DNA of 64,000 bases from Cerioporus squamosus (GCA_022592435.1 JABYQS010000086.1:62001-126000), one strand, 5' to 3'; counted from the stretch's first letter, positions 35,280-47,209 are shown. Notes: generated by a model from the letters alone, not told the origin. Made by a program: numbers and translations.

Positions 35280-35296
35280 GCGCAGGGCTCATAACC
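35280..35296 (-). other. Primer-binding site for an initiator tRNA-Met fragment
   Basis: The plus strand reads GCGCAGGGCTCATAACC immediately next to the LTR. This is the sequence of the anticodon arm of eukaryotic initiator tRNA-Met (anticodon CAT inside CTCATAA). The minus-strand element RNA is therefore complementary to an internal part of that tRNA, not its 3' end. Copia of Drosophila and yeast Ty5 use a cleaved half of initiator tRNA-Met in this way. Confidence 0.85.
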
Positions 35297-35886
35297 TGAT
35301 GAAGTCTGAACCTGTGAAGGCAAGTCGCAACGACTAGCAGACGAGTGGACAACACGAGTCCTCAGTCAGTAGAGCAAAAGACTAATAGCATAGACACAAG
35401 TACCTAGCAGACGAGTGGACAACACGAGCTACAAAGTACTTGTAAGTAAAGCATAAGTAAGCATAGGTAGGCGAGTACTTACTCCTCAGTCAGTAGAGCA
35501 AAAGACTGAGGAGACGAAGCCCAAGAGTCCCTCCTTATATACTGTGTCTGGAGTAGCATGAGTAGCGAAGAGCATATGCTGTCTGAGTCAGAACGAGTAG
35601 GGATGACTCAGACGATGACAAAGGATGACGAAGATACGACAAATACGAGGTCACAAGGGTATGTCTAGTACAGCCCAGAGATATCTAGAAAGAACTAGAA
35701 AGGTCTGGAGCGTTGCAGAACGCACTGGAATGGACTGGAAACAAAGAGAAGCCAGGTAACCACATGGTTTCGTACAACGTACCCTAAAAGGAAAGGAAGA
35801 AGCATAGCCTAAGATCTAATCGTAAGAGGCTGTGCCCATAGCGCCTAATGCGCAACTAATGTCCATAGTCCATAGTAAGTTCAACA
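35297..35886 (-). repeat. Copia 5' LTR (element orientation)
   Basis: A 590-bp LTR matching 29356-29955 with the same internal interleaved duplications. It abuts the truncated LINE on its outer side. Confidence 0.93.
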
Positions 35887-38800
35887 TCATGTCCAGTCGT
35901 AGGTCGGGTCATGGCTCTGGATGGCCAATAACCTGACCCGACCCGACCCTGCAGCACTAGCTGCAATGACGAAGCAGATTCGGGAGCTTAAGCAAAAGCG
36001 AGTCAAGCAGCAGCAGCTGAACTCGAGAGCAATGCACTGGCTGTACGGCGACCACCTCACTAAATACTGGTCTAAACTGCATAGGGAATGCGCACCTCGG
36101 GATGTCATCAACGCCTTCGAGCGAGAGGGCCAGGTAGGAGCTGCGGGTGTGAGAGTCTATGAGTCAGACTCAGTCAAAATGGCAGAGATGGCACGCATGC
36201 ACCATATGAAAGTACAGTGCGATGGCCCTGAGACCAAGCCTACAGATGAACGCGAAGTCGATATAGGTGTAGCGCTTGATAGCCTGGATGCGGCCGTCTC
36301 TGAGGATCAAGCAACAGTACTAGGGGACGCTATCACATACGAGGAGTGCACGCTGTCTCTGCATTTTGCGAAAAATGGCACGGTGCCAGGACTTGATGGA
36401 ATCCCATTCGAACTGTGGAAAATACTGCATGCTCGACACATAGAGGATGCACGGTTCCCCGATCGAGAGGACTTCGACATCGTCAGGTTCTTGACTGCGG
36501 CCTTTGAGGACATACGGATCTTCGGTGTAAATGCCAAATCACCCTTCGCACATGGCTGGATGGCCCCCATCTACAAAGAGAAGGGGGAGAGAACGAGAGT
36601 CGTGAATTATAGACCTATAACACTCCTCAATACCGACTACAAGTTACTCAGTAAAGCACTTGCCGTTCGCCTCGCTAGTGTTGCGCCGCAGCTTATCCAC
36701 CGGGCGCAAGCTGGTTTTGTGCCAGGGAGAATGATCCATAACCACACGCAGCTAGCAAGGATGATGATGAGCTGGGCTGAAGAAAACAACGAGAACGGGG
36801 CAATCGTAGCCCTTGATCAAGAGAAAGCTTACGATAAGATCGCCCACAACTATCTATGGCAAGTGCTCCAGAAGTTCCGAATACCCAAAAGCTTCATCAA
36901 GATTGTGTGATCGCTGTATCAGAACGCAGAGACATCAGTGATGGTGAACGGTATACTGAGTAAAGCGTACCGTATCTACAGAGGAGTACGCCAGGGTGAC
37001 CCCCTGTCGTGTCTACTCTTCGACCTAGCCATCGAACCGTTGTCAGCCCTCATAAGGAAGTCTGATATTGAGGGGTTCCGGATACCGAGATGCGAAGAAG
37101 TCCTCAAGGCGGTGCTCTTCGCTGACGACACTACCGCGTATCTCTCAAGCTGTGACGATTTCAGAACTCTGCAAGTAGTATTGGATACTTGGTGCTCTGC
37201 AGCAAAAGCAAGATTCAATATGAGTAAGACGGAGATCATTCCGATAGGGAACCCAACCTTCCGCGAGGAGATGGCTGTAACCTACCAAATGACGGGTGCA
37301 TGGCAAAATTACCCTCCAACCTTCTCAAGAGCAATTCTACAATTGATGCCGATGTGGGACCACATATATACGGACCGTAAACAACTGGGACGGCTAACAG
37401 TTCCGTCGCGACTGCTCACCTGCTTGCAATTAAACCATAATGTGATGACAGTGGGTGACTTTGTATGTCTAGCAGCAAGACTTGACGATGCTGAGCACAG
37501 ACCGAAAGTCGGATGCAAATGCGAAAGCTGCACTACAATAAGGAGACAGGCGAACTGCTTGAACCCGCACCTCTGTTGCACCAGAGCACAGGACATCCTC
37601 GATACCCTTCCAGCCAAATGAGATCCAAGGGAACGCCAGCCAGAGGACTACGAGAACCAAGTTATGGAGGACCTGCGGAAAGAGGAACTGAGTAAAGAGC
37701 TCTTCCCATTTGACCGGTGTGTCACGACCTTCGGAAATATAGGGCATGCCTTTCAGATTTTCACAGGCTTGGAGCTGGTCTCAAATGCAGGAATACCTAT
37801 GGAGATCAAAGAAAACAGGATCCAGATGGCTCATGTATCAGGAACGACTAGGAGGATGCCCAGGCAGGGGCGGGTATCTTCGTTGCTGAGGACCAAACCC
37901 TGAATCGGAGTGTCCGCCTCCCAAACCGATTTGATCAATCTAACCAGACTGGAGAAATTGCAGCTATGTTTCTAGCGACCACGGCGACTGACAACTGCAC
38001 AAGGGTTATACAGGAAACGGATTCTAGAACAACCATGGACTCACTGTTGAAGTGGCGTCCGCGACACGAGGACACCGGCTACATGCTCCAGAAGAATGTG
38101 ACCATGACCCGGGCGACGATAGCGAGACTTCGTATGTGAACAGCCCACTCCCTCTTCACATGGGTCAAAGGTCACAGCGGCCACCCAGGCAATGAGGCCG
38201 CGGACAGACTGGCGGCGATCGGGGCCGAGAGACCAGTAGGGGACGACCTAGACCTGGACATTCCACCACACTTCAGCTTAACAGGAGCAAAACTTCGAGC
38301 TATCACGCAGAAACTGGCGTACCGAGCAATACGCGCGCGGAAAATGGCGAAACTTGAGCCTAGACCGAGGGCAGTCGCTAACATGGATCGAATATCGAGT
38401 GGGATACATGCAGCCTTCGGTGTCAGGCTGACGACTGCGACTATTTGGAAGTCGCTACGATCAAAACACATTTCGAGACCAGCATCCCAGTTCTTCTGGA
38501 TGGCGGTGCATGATGGGTATATGTTAGGTACTCACTGGTTACGACCAAAGATGCTGGCTGACCTGCAGAGACGTGCTACATGCAGGATATGCGGGGAGTG
38601 CGAGACTATGTCGCATATCATCCTGGAGTGTCAAGCGAAGGGTCAGGAAACAGTATGGTATCTACTGAAGCAGATATGGACACTTACGGGCGCAGACTGG
38701 ATTGCCCCTAACTGGGGCTCAACCTTTGGTGCAGCTTGTGCGGTATTCAAGACGGAGAGAGGAACTAGGAGGACAGCAATAGAGAACCTCTGGTGCATTC

Positions 38801-39317
38801 TATGCACGGAAGCAACGCACCTAATCTGGCGCCTTCGATGTGAACGAGTAATTCAGAACGAAGGAGAGGAGTTCACAGAGCGTGCAATAACAAACTGTTT
38901 CTACTCAATGCTAGAGTCCAGACTCAGCCTGGATCGCCGGACAGCTGCCATATCCAGAGGGAAAAGAGCCCTGAAACCGCAAGATGTTGAACGTATCTGG
39001 CTACCAATCATCGAGAACGGGAATGACCTACCTCCCAAGTGGGTATAAAACGGGGAAGATGAGGAGGAGTATTGGCCTGCGCAATACCCCTCGTCATAGT
39101 CCACGTTTTGAGTCCCACACTCAGTGCGTAATGGCATTTCCTCGTGGTGGCAACTTCTCCTATTTATTGTGACACGTCCAAGGTTCCTATCCCTTGAACG
39201 TACTACCTAGCGTGCCTGGTTGGTACTCATCAACCGCGAGCTGCACGATAAGCCCTACTGGGGACGAATGCGGCTCAAGGCAACTTACGCTCCACCAAAA
39301 AAAAAACAAAAAAAAAA
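35887..39317 (+). mobile_element. Non-LTR retrotransposon (LINE), 5'-truncated and decayed
   Basis: Reverse transcriptase, RNase H and a C-terminal CCHC finger are recognisable on the plus strand, but no endonuclease domain or ORF1 precedes them. The element begins right at the Copia LTR. About 245 nt after the coding remnant an A-rich run (39297-39317, interrupted by one C) may be the poly(A) end. The RNase H after RT suggests an I/Tad1-like lineage. The exact ends are uncertain. Confidence 0.8.
35921..39048 (+). pseudogene. LINE ORF2 remnant (RT, RNase H, zinc finger)
   Basis: RT motifs are GTVPGLDGIPFELWK, YRPITLLNTDYKLLSKAL, QAGFVPGRMIHNH, VALDQEKAYDKI, GVRQGDPLSCLLFDLAIEPL and the catalytic FADDTTAYL. 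RNase H is marked by DGSC (about 37834), TGEIAAM and GHSGHPGNEAADRLA. A finger CRICGECETMSHIILEC follows at about 38572. In-frame stops lie at 36908 (TGA, in RT), 37619 (TGA), 37849 (TAG) and 38137 (TGA), and the frame shifts once between about 37800 and 37830. Several stops fit CGA or TGG codons turned to TGA. The protein cannot be made. Confidence 0.85.
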
Positions 39318-41231
39318 CGGAGCAACACGTCTGGAACGCGTCGCGCGACCACCGAGGACTTCGGCAAAATGCGACTATACAAGCGCACGGCGTGCGCGGA
39401 CTTTGCGGTGGGCAGCACCGTATACGTAACCAATTCGCAACCAGTTACCACCAGCTACTCTATCGTTGCCAGTGCTTGTTGATGAGTTTTTGAATGGCAT
39501 CAAGCTGGTCATGGAACCGTCCGTGGTCATTTCACTCTCTGGGTTGTGCGAGACCTGGCTCAACAGCTTTTTTTTTTCTTGCAGGTATCACCTTCCCGAC
39601 GATGGTCGCAACCCACAACTTCGCCCCTGTGCTGTTACTGCTTCTTCAATCTGAAACTGCACGAGCTGCTTAAGGCTACTTACTTTGGACGATCGTCGTC
39701 TCTGGTAGTTACTTCGAAGGTGAGCCTACGTCAAGACGCTGCCGCGCCTCTATCTCCGCTGTCGTAAGACAGCCCAGCTGGCCATAAAGCGGCAGAGCCA
39801 CAGCGACCATGAACGCCGTCGGACTGCAGAACTCGCTGTCCAATGCGATCTCGGCTACATATGAGCTGCAGTGTTTGAGCTCCTGGCTTTCAGTCGATGA
39901 CTACTTCTGGGCGCACCCCAGGGGGATAAGTACTAGCACTGACGGGTTCTGGGCTGTGGCAAATTTCTATTGGCTGTGTGCTTTCCCTGGTGTTCATGGT
40001 CAACGTTTCATCGAACGACGTTCAACTGTTCAATATGCGTGCAATTCCCGTTCTCCTGCCCTCTGCTGACAAGCAGCTTACATCTCCTACACGGGTATTA
40101 CGACAGCTGACGGCGACAATTTTTTCACTCCGATACCTAGCGGCTTCGAGGAACTTTACTCATGGCCGCAACGTTCGACTCGTCCCGGTCTCGGACTACC
40201 TACGCCCATCTCCACCCTCGTTGCGTTTGTACGGACTCTGCATATGGCGACCCGTCCCGAGAGACGCTCGCCAACTAAGCGCGTTATGCGAAGTGTCAGC
40301 GCTCCTGCGCGTCCCCATCGACCTCCTACGGCCTCGAACTACGTCGAGACTCGACGTGTCCTCTCCCGCAGCTCGGACGGCTTCTGCAGCTCTATCGCGA
40401 TCACAATCTGGTGATCTCGGTCTCTCGAATCGTTTGAGTTCACCCCTGCCGAAGGACGTCTTCGCGATGCTGTCGTAACTGCTGGGGCGAGCCTCACCTG
40501 CTTCGAGTCTCCTGGACGACCCAGATCCCGCTGTCGTCCCACTACCCTCTCCTCCCTCTGTGCACCCTGTTTCGTCATTGTGTTACATCGTCGCTCGACT
40601 ACTCGCTTCGCCTGGCAGCTGTTCAACGGGATATCAAGTCGGGCGGCGTGCAGCCGCATCTCCGGTTGTCCGCATGGGGACTGTGCGTCCAAGGAAGGTA
40701 GATCAAGCAACAGAACCTTCCACCTCTACCCAGATTGCCTCCGGGTATCACCCCGCTCTATCTGGCGGGCGTGGATGACCAGCTTCTATCGTCACGCGTG
40801 GGCGAACTGGTGATCAACCCCTCCGGCCATAGTTTCGCCTCGCAGCAGGACGCTGAAAGACCGGCCGGTCTTGATCCCTCTCACACGCCCCACCGGTACG
40901 CAAAGGGTGCGATTGCATCGGCGCCCGAAGCAATTCATGGAAATACTCCCGAATTGTCGAGGTTACCAACCGCTTCACCCACGGACATGCGAGGCATTTA
41001 CACTCAGCCATCACGTTCAGTCCCCGACAAGCTTTCGAACTGATGCGCCGAGCGGAACGTGGACCAGCGCCAGGGCCAAAATTCATGATGTCGGAGGCGT
41101 CTATCTGAGCTGAGTCGTATTGCAAACTCAGAAGCTCTTTTTTCTTCCGGACCATTTTTCACCTCCGCGCGAGCATCGACAATCCCCTCGAGCATGCTCA
41201 GCTCGAATGACGTACCGAACAATCGATGGCT
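39318..41231. other. Unassigned region upstream of the P450 gene
   Basis: No closed gene model. A plus-strand candidate exists: an ATG at 39809 (MNAVGLQNSLSNAISATYEL), a hydrophobic stretch near 39965-40020 (SIGCVLSLVFMVNV) and a piece near 40095-40180 (ITTADGDNFFTPIPSGFEEL) could be exons of one small protein. I could not join them with consistent splice phases, so I do not call a gene. Confidence 0.35.
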
Positions 41232-41237
41232 TATAAA
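41232..41237 (+). promoter_or_regulatory. TATA box of the P450 gene
   Basis: TATAAA lies 51 nt upstream of the ATG, just before a pyrimidine-rich leader. Confidence 0.6.
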
Positions 41238-41287
41238 CACCCGTTCCCCGAAACCACCCTCCCTAACCCTCCCACTGATCCCGCAGG

Positions 41288-43612
41288 ATGGCTGCCGTCT
41301 GGTCTCAACTTGCGCTCGCCACCTCCGCAGCGCCCGCTGTCTTGCTCGTCGTCCTCGTCGTCCTTGGCGCGTACGTCCGGTACCGCAGGAGCGTCAAGTA
41401 TCGGTATCCGCCTGGCCCGAGGGCGTTACCGTTCATCGGGAACGTCCATCAGCTCCCGGTCAACTACCAATGGCGCAAGCTGGCGGAGTGGGGCAGACAG
41501 CACGGTACGACGCTCCCTCGCTCTCCGGCAGCTATCACGACTCACCCCCGAGCACTCCACACAGGCGATGTCGTGTTCGCGAAGTTCTTCCGCACCCCGG
41601 CCGTCATCCTGAATTCTAAAGAGGCCGCAGTGGAGCTCATGGAGAAGCGGAGCGCGAAGTATTCCGACCGGCCTCCATTCATCCTACTCAAAGAGCTGTG
41701 AGTTCGCGTCCGCGGCGGGGTAGTGTGAATGCAGTCACTGACGTGGCCACAGGATGGGATGGGACAGCGTCCTGAACAACTTGCCATATGGGGAGCGCTT
41801 CCGTAAACATCGGAAATGGTTGCAGGACGCGTTCGCCTCCAAGCCCGTCGTGATGGGCTACCGGCCTATCCAGCGGCGGGAAACCTACACGCTTCTGTCT
41901 GGGTTGTGCGACAGCCCGGAGCACTTCATGGACCACCTCAAACGGTGCGCTCGCCATTTTCCGTCGAGACTGTGTGCAAGAACTTATGGTTGCTCAGGTG
42001 GGCGGGAGGCATCATCCTAGAGATTGCCTATGGCTATCGGGTCACGTCCAACAACGATCCCTTGGTAGAAGTGGCCGAGCGGACGACCGTGGAGACAGTG
42101 CTGGGCGGTAGTCCGGGTTCCATGCTTGTGGACTTTTTCCCGATCCGTACGTCTTTGCAGCCCGACTATCGCCGCGACGATGGCTTACCTGCCACGCTCA
42201 CAGTGCGGTATATACCTCTCTGGATGCCTGGATCCGGTTTTAAGCGACAGGCATTCTTCATCAAGAGCCTCGTGAGGCAGACACTGGACACGCCATTTGC
42301 GATGGTTCAACGGGCCCTGGTATGCTTCTTTTGCCGCATGCGATAGCATGCTCTGACCGGGCTGTGCAGAGGGCTGGGACCGCCGCACCGTCCTTCACGG
42401 CAACCCTGCTAGAAGAGGCCGCCGCCGAGGGATCGCTAACGGCCGAACACGAGGAGGACATCAAGGGTGCTGCAGGGGCTATCTACACCGGTACGTACAC
42501 CCGCACCTACCCCCGGCATTAGTGGCGTTAACATGCGATTACAGCTGGCACCGATACCGTACGTGTGGTCGTCCCAACCTGATTACGGATGTCTGTCTCA
42601 CGCAGGGAACCTAACCCTGATCGCACGCAATAGACCGTGACCGCTATGAAGACGTTCATCCTCGCCATGGTCCTCCACCCGGACGTCTACAAGAAGGCGC
42701 AGGAGGAGATCGACCGTGTGATCGGCCCGGAGAGGCTACCCGATTTCGAAGATCGCGAACAGCTGCCTTACCTGGAGTGTGTGTTGAAAGAAGTGTTCAG
42801 GTACGTGAACCGTAGTTAGCCGACGACTCGGGACTCGGCGTCCCTCCAGTGATCACTGACCCTTCCTTCTCCGTGCCTAGGTGGAACGCGCCCGTCCCGC
42901 TCGGTTAGTACCCTTCGCTGCGCCGTGGCTTGTGGTGAGCCATGGCTAACCCGCTTTTGGATAGGTGTTCCGCATAGGGTTAGCCATGACGATGTCTACC
43001 GGGGATACGACATCCCTCAGGGCGCGATGGTTATCCCGAACATCTGGTACGTGACTGACGACGTCCCAATATCACAGCCAATTCTGACTAGCGACTGTGC
43101 ACTGGCAGGTGGATGACACAAGATCCTGATGTGTACCCCAACCCGGCGCGCTTCGATCCCGACCGCTACCTGCACATGTCCCCCGAGGAGTCCGAGCACA
43201 CCGACCCAAGGAACGTCGTCTTCGGGTTCGGGCGACGGTAAGTTCCTCCTGCGTCCCGTTCCCCCCAGAATCATGCTCATGAGAGTCATCGCCGCTCGCC
43301 GCAGGGTGTGTCCCGGCCAGATCTTTGCGGACGCGAGTGTGTGGCTCGCAGCGGCGAACATAATCGCGACCATGGATCTCACTTGCGCAAAGGACAACTT
43401 CGGGCGCGACATCGTCCCGGAGGCTGTCTTCATCTCTGGTTTCGTGAGGTGCGTTGCCAGTGCTTTGCGACCACTTAGATTCCCCGTTGTCGCCTGAGCT
43501 GAACCCTGCTCGCAGTCATCCGAAGGAGTTTACATGCTCCTTCCACCCGCGATCCGCGAGGATACGGGGGCTCATCGCTCACATGAGTGCGGTCAATATC
43601 GTGACGTCCTGA
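41288..43612 (+). CDS. Cytochrome P450 monooxygenase, microsomal type
   Basis: Thirteen exons: 41288-41504, 41565-41697, 41753-41944, 41998-42146, 42204-42319, 42370-42490, 42545-42558, 42634-42800, 42881-42903, 42965-43046, 43109-43237, 43305-43448 and 43516-43612. The frame closes at 527 aa, the usual length. Order: N-terminal membrane anchor ([17 protein letters not shown]), proline hinge PPGP (41-44), I-helix AGTDT (310-314, encoded by a 14-nt exon), K-helix EVFR (Glu367, Arg370), PERF-like region FDPDRYL, and the heme loop FGFGRRVCPG with Cys450. It resembles the basidiomycete families often annotated as O-methylsterigmatocystin oxidoreductase-like, but the substrate is unknown. No other biosynthetic gene is adjacent, so a pathway cannot be proposed. 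Confidence 0.95.
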
Positions 43613-43830
43613 ACCCCCCTGCCCCCGCCGGACCCCGGACGAACCATGTACTAAAGAATACCCAAGGAGCGGACCTGCTAGTGTTCGGAGAGGCGACTGT
43701 TCTCCCAGGAGCGTCCTGTTAGCCTGTTTTGCATGTACGATATGGCAACTGTCCTATGAGCAGATCTTGCAATGGATACCACTCAAGGCTCGTAAGAGTG
43801 ATATAACACATCTACATGGGTGTTGATGCG

Positions 43831-43914
43831 ACACTGATGGTGAAACGGTATCATGCTTGCCTTCCATGGGTCGATTGATAGCAAGCGGCGTGGGTTCGAC
43901 TCCCTCTCAGTGTA
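43831..43914 (+). tRNA. tRNA-Gly (anticodon TCC) with a 13-nt intron
   Basis: The acceptor stem ACACTGA pairs perfectly with TCAGTGT, followed by discriminator A. The A box TGGTGAAACGG and B box GGTTCGACTCC match their consensus. The anticodon stem CTTGC/GCAAG closes a loop CTTCCA...A with anticodon TCC at 43863-43865. The intron is 43867-43879, directly 3' of position 37, the canonical place. The T stem has one T-T mismatch. A seven-T run at 43935-43941 fits a Pol III terminator. Confidence 0.85.
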
Positions 43915-43934
43915 TTCCAGAGGATGAAACTGTG

Positions 43935-43941
43935 TTTTTTT
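43935..43941 (+). terminator. Pol III terminator (T7)
   Basis: A run of seven T residues 20 nt after the tRNA-Gly 3' end. Confidence 0.65.
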
Positions 43942-44407
43942 GAGTTCCAGCTCTGCTTGCAGCTCTGCGTCCCGTCTCTGGCTAATTCAATACTTACGTC
44001 GTTGAGTTCGTTATGTAAGTGCAACCCGCGATGACGGCCTCCTCCACCAAGTGCTGGTGCAAGCGCAGTCACTATCAGAACATCCACGCGGTATCCAGTG
44101 GATCTGGTGGTCTTGAGCTCACGTCCAAATCTACGGGCAGATCCGTATGCATAGTACCTTCCAAGAATAGCCACACAACAGTGCACTCGTACTCGGTACT
44201 ACAACAGTCCAACTCAGTAACTAGCACAAGTCCTGAATATCATCCATCGTCAAAAGATCATCGTCCCGTCCAGTCAGTACGCATCACCTCTCCGCCTTTT
44301 CCTCCCATCGTCCCATCATCCCAAAGTCATTTTCTCACAAAGGAGCTCGATTCAGAGTCCCTGCACCGCAGAAGTCCGACGACAACGTCAACCCCCCAGA
44401 TGACGAC
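43942..44407. other. Intergenic
   Basis: Between the tRNA and the 3' end of the GH3 gene. No gene is seen. Confidence 0.5.
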
Positions 44408-47209
44408 TCACAGCGGGACGCTCCCCTGCAAGCGGAAGTCCCGGCTGCTGGCGCCCACGGAGAACGTGAACGTGCCGTCGGGCTTCCGCCACCCCTGCGC
44501 GACCGCGTCCCACACGCTGAGGTCGTACCGCGACAGCGTGAGCGTCACCGTCTCGCTCTGGCGCGGGCGCAGGAGCACGTCCGAGAACCCGCGCAGGACG
44601 CTCGGCGGCTCGCCCGCGCTCTCCGGGAAGTGCAGGTACAGCTGCGGGATCTAGCACGAGGCAGATCCGAGTCACAGAGTCGACAGAGGGAGCCGCGAGG
44701 GAGGGGAAGGAGAAAGAGAAGGGGAGATCAGCGTCAAGAAGTGCGTGTGCGAGAGAGAGAAGGGAGGAGACGCACCTCGCCGCCCTTGACCTTGCCGGTG
44801 TTCGTCACCTTGAACGAGACCTCGAACGCGGGGCGGTGGAGCCAGATCGCGGTCGAGCCGCCCTCGACGTTCGGCGACGCCGCGCCCTTGGCCCACGCAG
44901 CCTCGAGCGCGGCGGACGTGTGGTCCGCGTGGTGCACGGCGCGCACCTTGAGGTCCGAGTACGAGAAGTTCGTGTACGACAGCCCGAAGCCGAAGGGGAA
45001 GCGCGGCTCGATGTTGTTCTGCAAACAAAGGCGAGTGTCAGTCCCGCCGTCACGATCATGAGAGAAACTAGAGAAGACAGAGGCGAGCACTTACAGCGTC
45101 GAAGTGGCGGTAGTCGATGTTCAGGCCCTCGGTGTACTCAATGAGCAAAATGTCGTCCTCCGTCCCGCCAGTGATGAGCTGCGCCGAGTAGTCCGCCGGG
45201 CTCTTCGCGATCGTGTACGGCAGACGTCCCGACGGGTTGACGGCGCCATACAGCACGTCCACGATCGAGTTGCCCGACTCCTGCCCAGGCAGACTCGCCC
45301 ACAGCACCGCCGTCACGTTCGGGTTCTCGATCCACGGCTCCAGGATGGCCGGGCCGACCGAGTGCACGACCACAATGGTGTTCGGGTTCGCCTGCGCGAC
45401 GGCATTGATGAGGTTGTCCGCGTTGCCCCAGAGCGTGAGGTTCTTCCGGTCGCCCTCGTTCCCGTCTACGGTCAGGTAGCCCTCGCCCGAGTCCGCGTTC
45501 ACGAACACGAGCGCGACGTCCTGGTCAATAGCAGTGGCGGCCGCGCCCACGAGGTCGTAGTTGTCCAGGAACCACGACACGCTGGCCTTGTCCTGGCGGG
45601 CGCGCTGCTGGAGCGCCTCGAGCGGGTCGATGAGGTACGGGAAGTTCGTCGTGCCGGAGCCCCAGCCCATCGCAAGCGTGCCATCGTCGCCCGCACGGTC
45701 GCCGTATCCGTTCGGGCCGCGGCTCGATGGACCAGCGTCGTTACCTGAGGTTCAGAGTGTCAGCAATTGCCCACGAAGGGGACTGGGGACAGCGCGCACC
45801 GATGATAGCAAGCGACCGCGGCTTGTCCAGCGGGAGCGCGTTCCCGGCGTTCTTCAGCAGGACCGTGCCGGCCGCGCCGATCTCGCGCACGACCTTGTAG
45901 TGGTCCTCCTGCACGTCCACGTGCTGGTTCGTCGCCGGGTCGTTCTGCGCGAACGCGTTGAAGCTCACTATGAATAGCCATCAGCGTCCGCCAGCGCGTG
46001 ACAGCGTCCTGAAGACACTCACCATTGGGGTAGCCCTTATCCTGGTCGAGGAGATACCACGCGGCGACGATCCGCTCCGCCATGTCCGTGAGCCGCGACT
46101 CCGCAATCGTCCCGTTCTCCACGAACGCGGTCAGGTTCGGGCCCCACCAGGTGGTCCCAGAGCCGAGGGTGATGTCGCCGGGCATAGACATCTGCAGCCG
46201 CGCGTCAGCCAACGACCGGGGACATGTGCAAGCAAGGCTCACATCGAGACCGTTGACAGCCGCGAGCGTCGAGTGGTGCGCACCCCAGTCGGACTGGACG
46301 TAGCCCTGGAAGCCGACCTCGCCCTTCAGGATCTGGTTCAGCGTGCGGTCGTTCTCGCACGCCCACGAGGCGTTGATCTGGTCTGCATTGCTCGTCAGCA
46401 CGATGACAGTCGGTGAGGCACATATACGCACTGTAGCTGCACATGACCGACGCAACGCCGGCCTGCACCGAGCGCATGAACGGGTGCAGGTATATCTCAT
46501 GCTCCGTGCGATCGTCGACGTGCGAAGACTCGTGGTCACGCTTGTGCTCCTGCTCGCTGTACGCCGAGCGTCAGTGACAGCGTTCGGCGGTACAGTTCAA
46601 TGACCTACTTGTTGATGAAGTGCTTCGCGCACGCCTGCACGCCGCTCTCCTGCAAGCCTAGCACGGTCTCATACGCAGACTCGCCCGTGAGGAACGGGTC
46701 CGCACCGAATCCCTCCCAGTTCCGCCCACCCTGCGCGATCCTGCCCATGTTCATCATCGGACCGAGCGCGACATTCGCGCCCTTGCCCTTGAACTCCGCA
46801 CCCATCGCCTGCCCACGCTGGCGGAGAAGCGTCCGGTTCCACGTCGACGCGACAGTGATGCCGGCGGGGAATGCCGTGACAAAGTCGGTGTCCCGGACAC
46901 CCAGCGGGGAATCCTGCAGACAGAGTCCGGGGAAGTCGCCGACCGCGGCGATGTTGCCGACGCAGAGGCCGTTCATCCAGAAGACGCCGGTGGAGACGTT
47001 CACCTTCTGCTCGACCGACCAGCCGGAGATGAGCTTCTTTGCCTGGGAGTGCGCCTTCGCCCATGCGGGAGCGAAGTCGGGGATCAGGTCGGAGCCAGGA
47101 GGCGGAGGCGACTTCGGAGAGGTCGAGGGGAACGTTCCTGGGATGGGCGACGCAGAGGGCACCGGGAACGACGAGAAGGGGTATGAGGAGATCGGAAGGG
47201 TGCTGAGCG
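44408..47209 (-). CDS. GH3 beta-glucosidase, full catalytic region (signal-peptide exon not identified)
   Basis: Secreted or cell-wall glycoside hydrolase releasing glucose from cellobiose and related beta-glucosides. Minus-strand exons: 47209-46609, 46556-46432, 46382-46243, 46191-46023, 45967-45800, 45744-45095, 45018-44776 and 44650-44408, in consistent phase (about 778 aa). Landmarks: VEQKVNVSTGVFWMNGLCVG, CLQDSPLGVRDTDFVTAFPA, a KHFINNEQEHKRD region, [17 protein letters not shown], nucleophile Asp in GYVQSDWGAHHS, MSMPGDITLGSG, AAGTVLLKNAGNALPLD, and a C-terminal fibronectin-III-like domain (PQLYLHFPESAGEPPSVLRG). The first listed exon starts at an acceptor (CGCCCGCAG) in phase 1, so an upstream exon with start and signal peptide is expected. 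None is convincing, and similarity with the duplicate copy stops just there. The gene may be complete with a short 5' exon or may have lost it. Confidence 0.9.

Larger units (their letters stand above)
29356..35886 (-). mobile_element. Ty1/Copia LTR retrotransposon, nearly complete
   Basis: Two direct LTRs (29356-29955 and 35297-35886) flank about 5.3 kb with gag, protease, integrase, reverse transcriptase and RNase H in Copia order on the minus strand. The 5' LTR in element orientation is the right one. Priming site and polypurine tract are present. LTRs start TG and end CA. The only coding break seen is a one-base frameshift in the integrase region near 32680. The expected 5-bp target duplication is not visible (TCTTA on the left, TCATG on the right). 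Confidence 0.95.

Noticed and set aside
45104..45748. 214-aa plus-strand open frame
   Set aside because: Arg/Val-rich shadow of the large GH3 exon 45095-45744.
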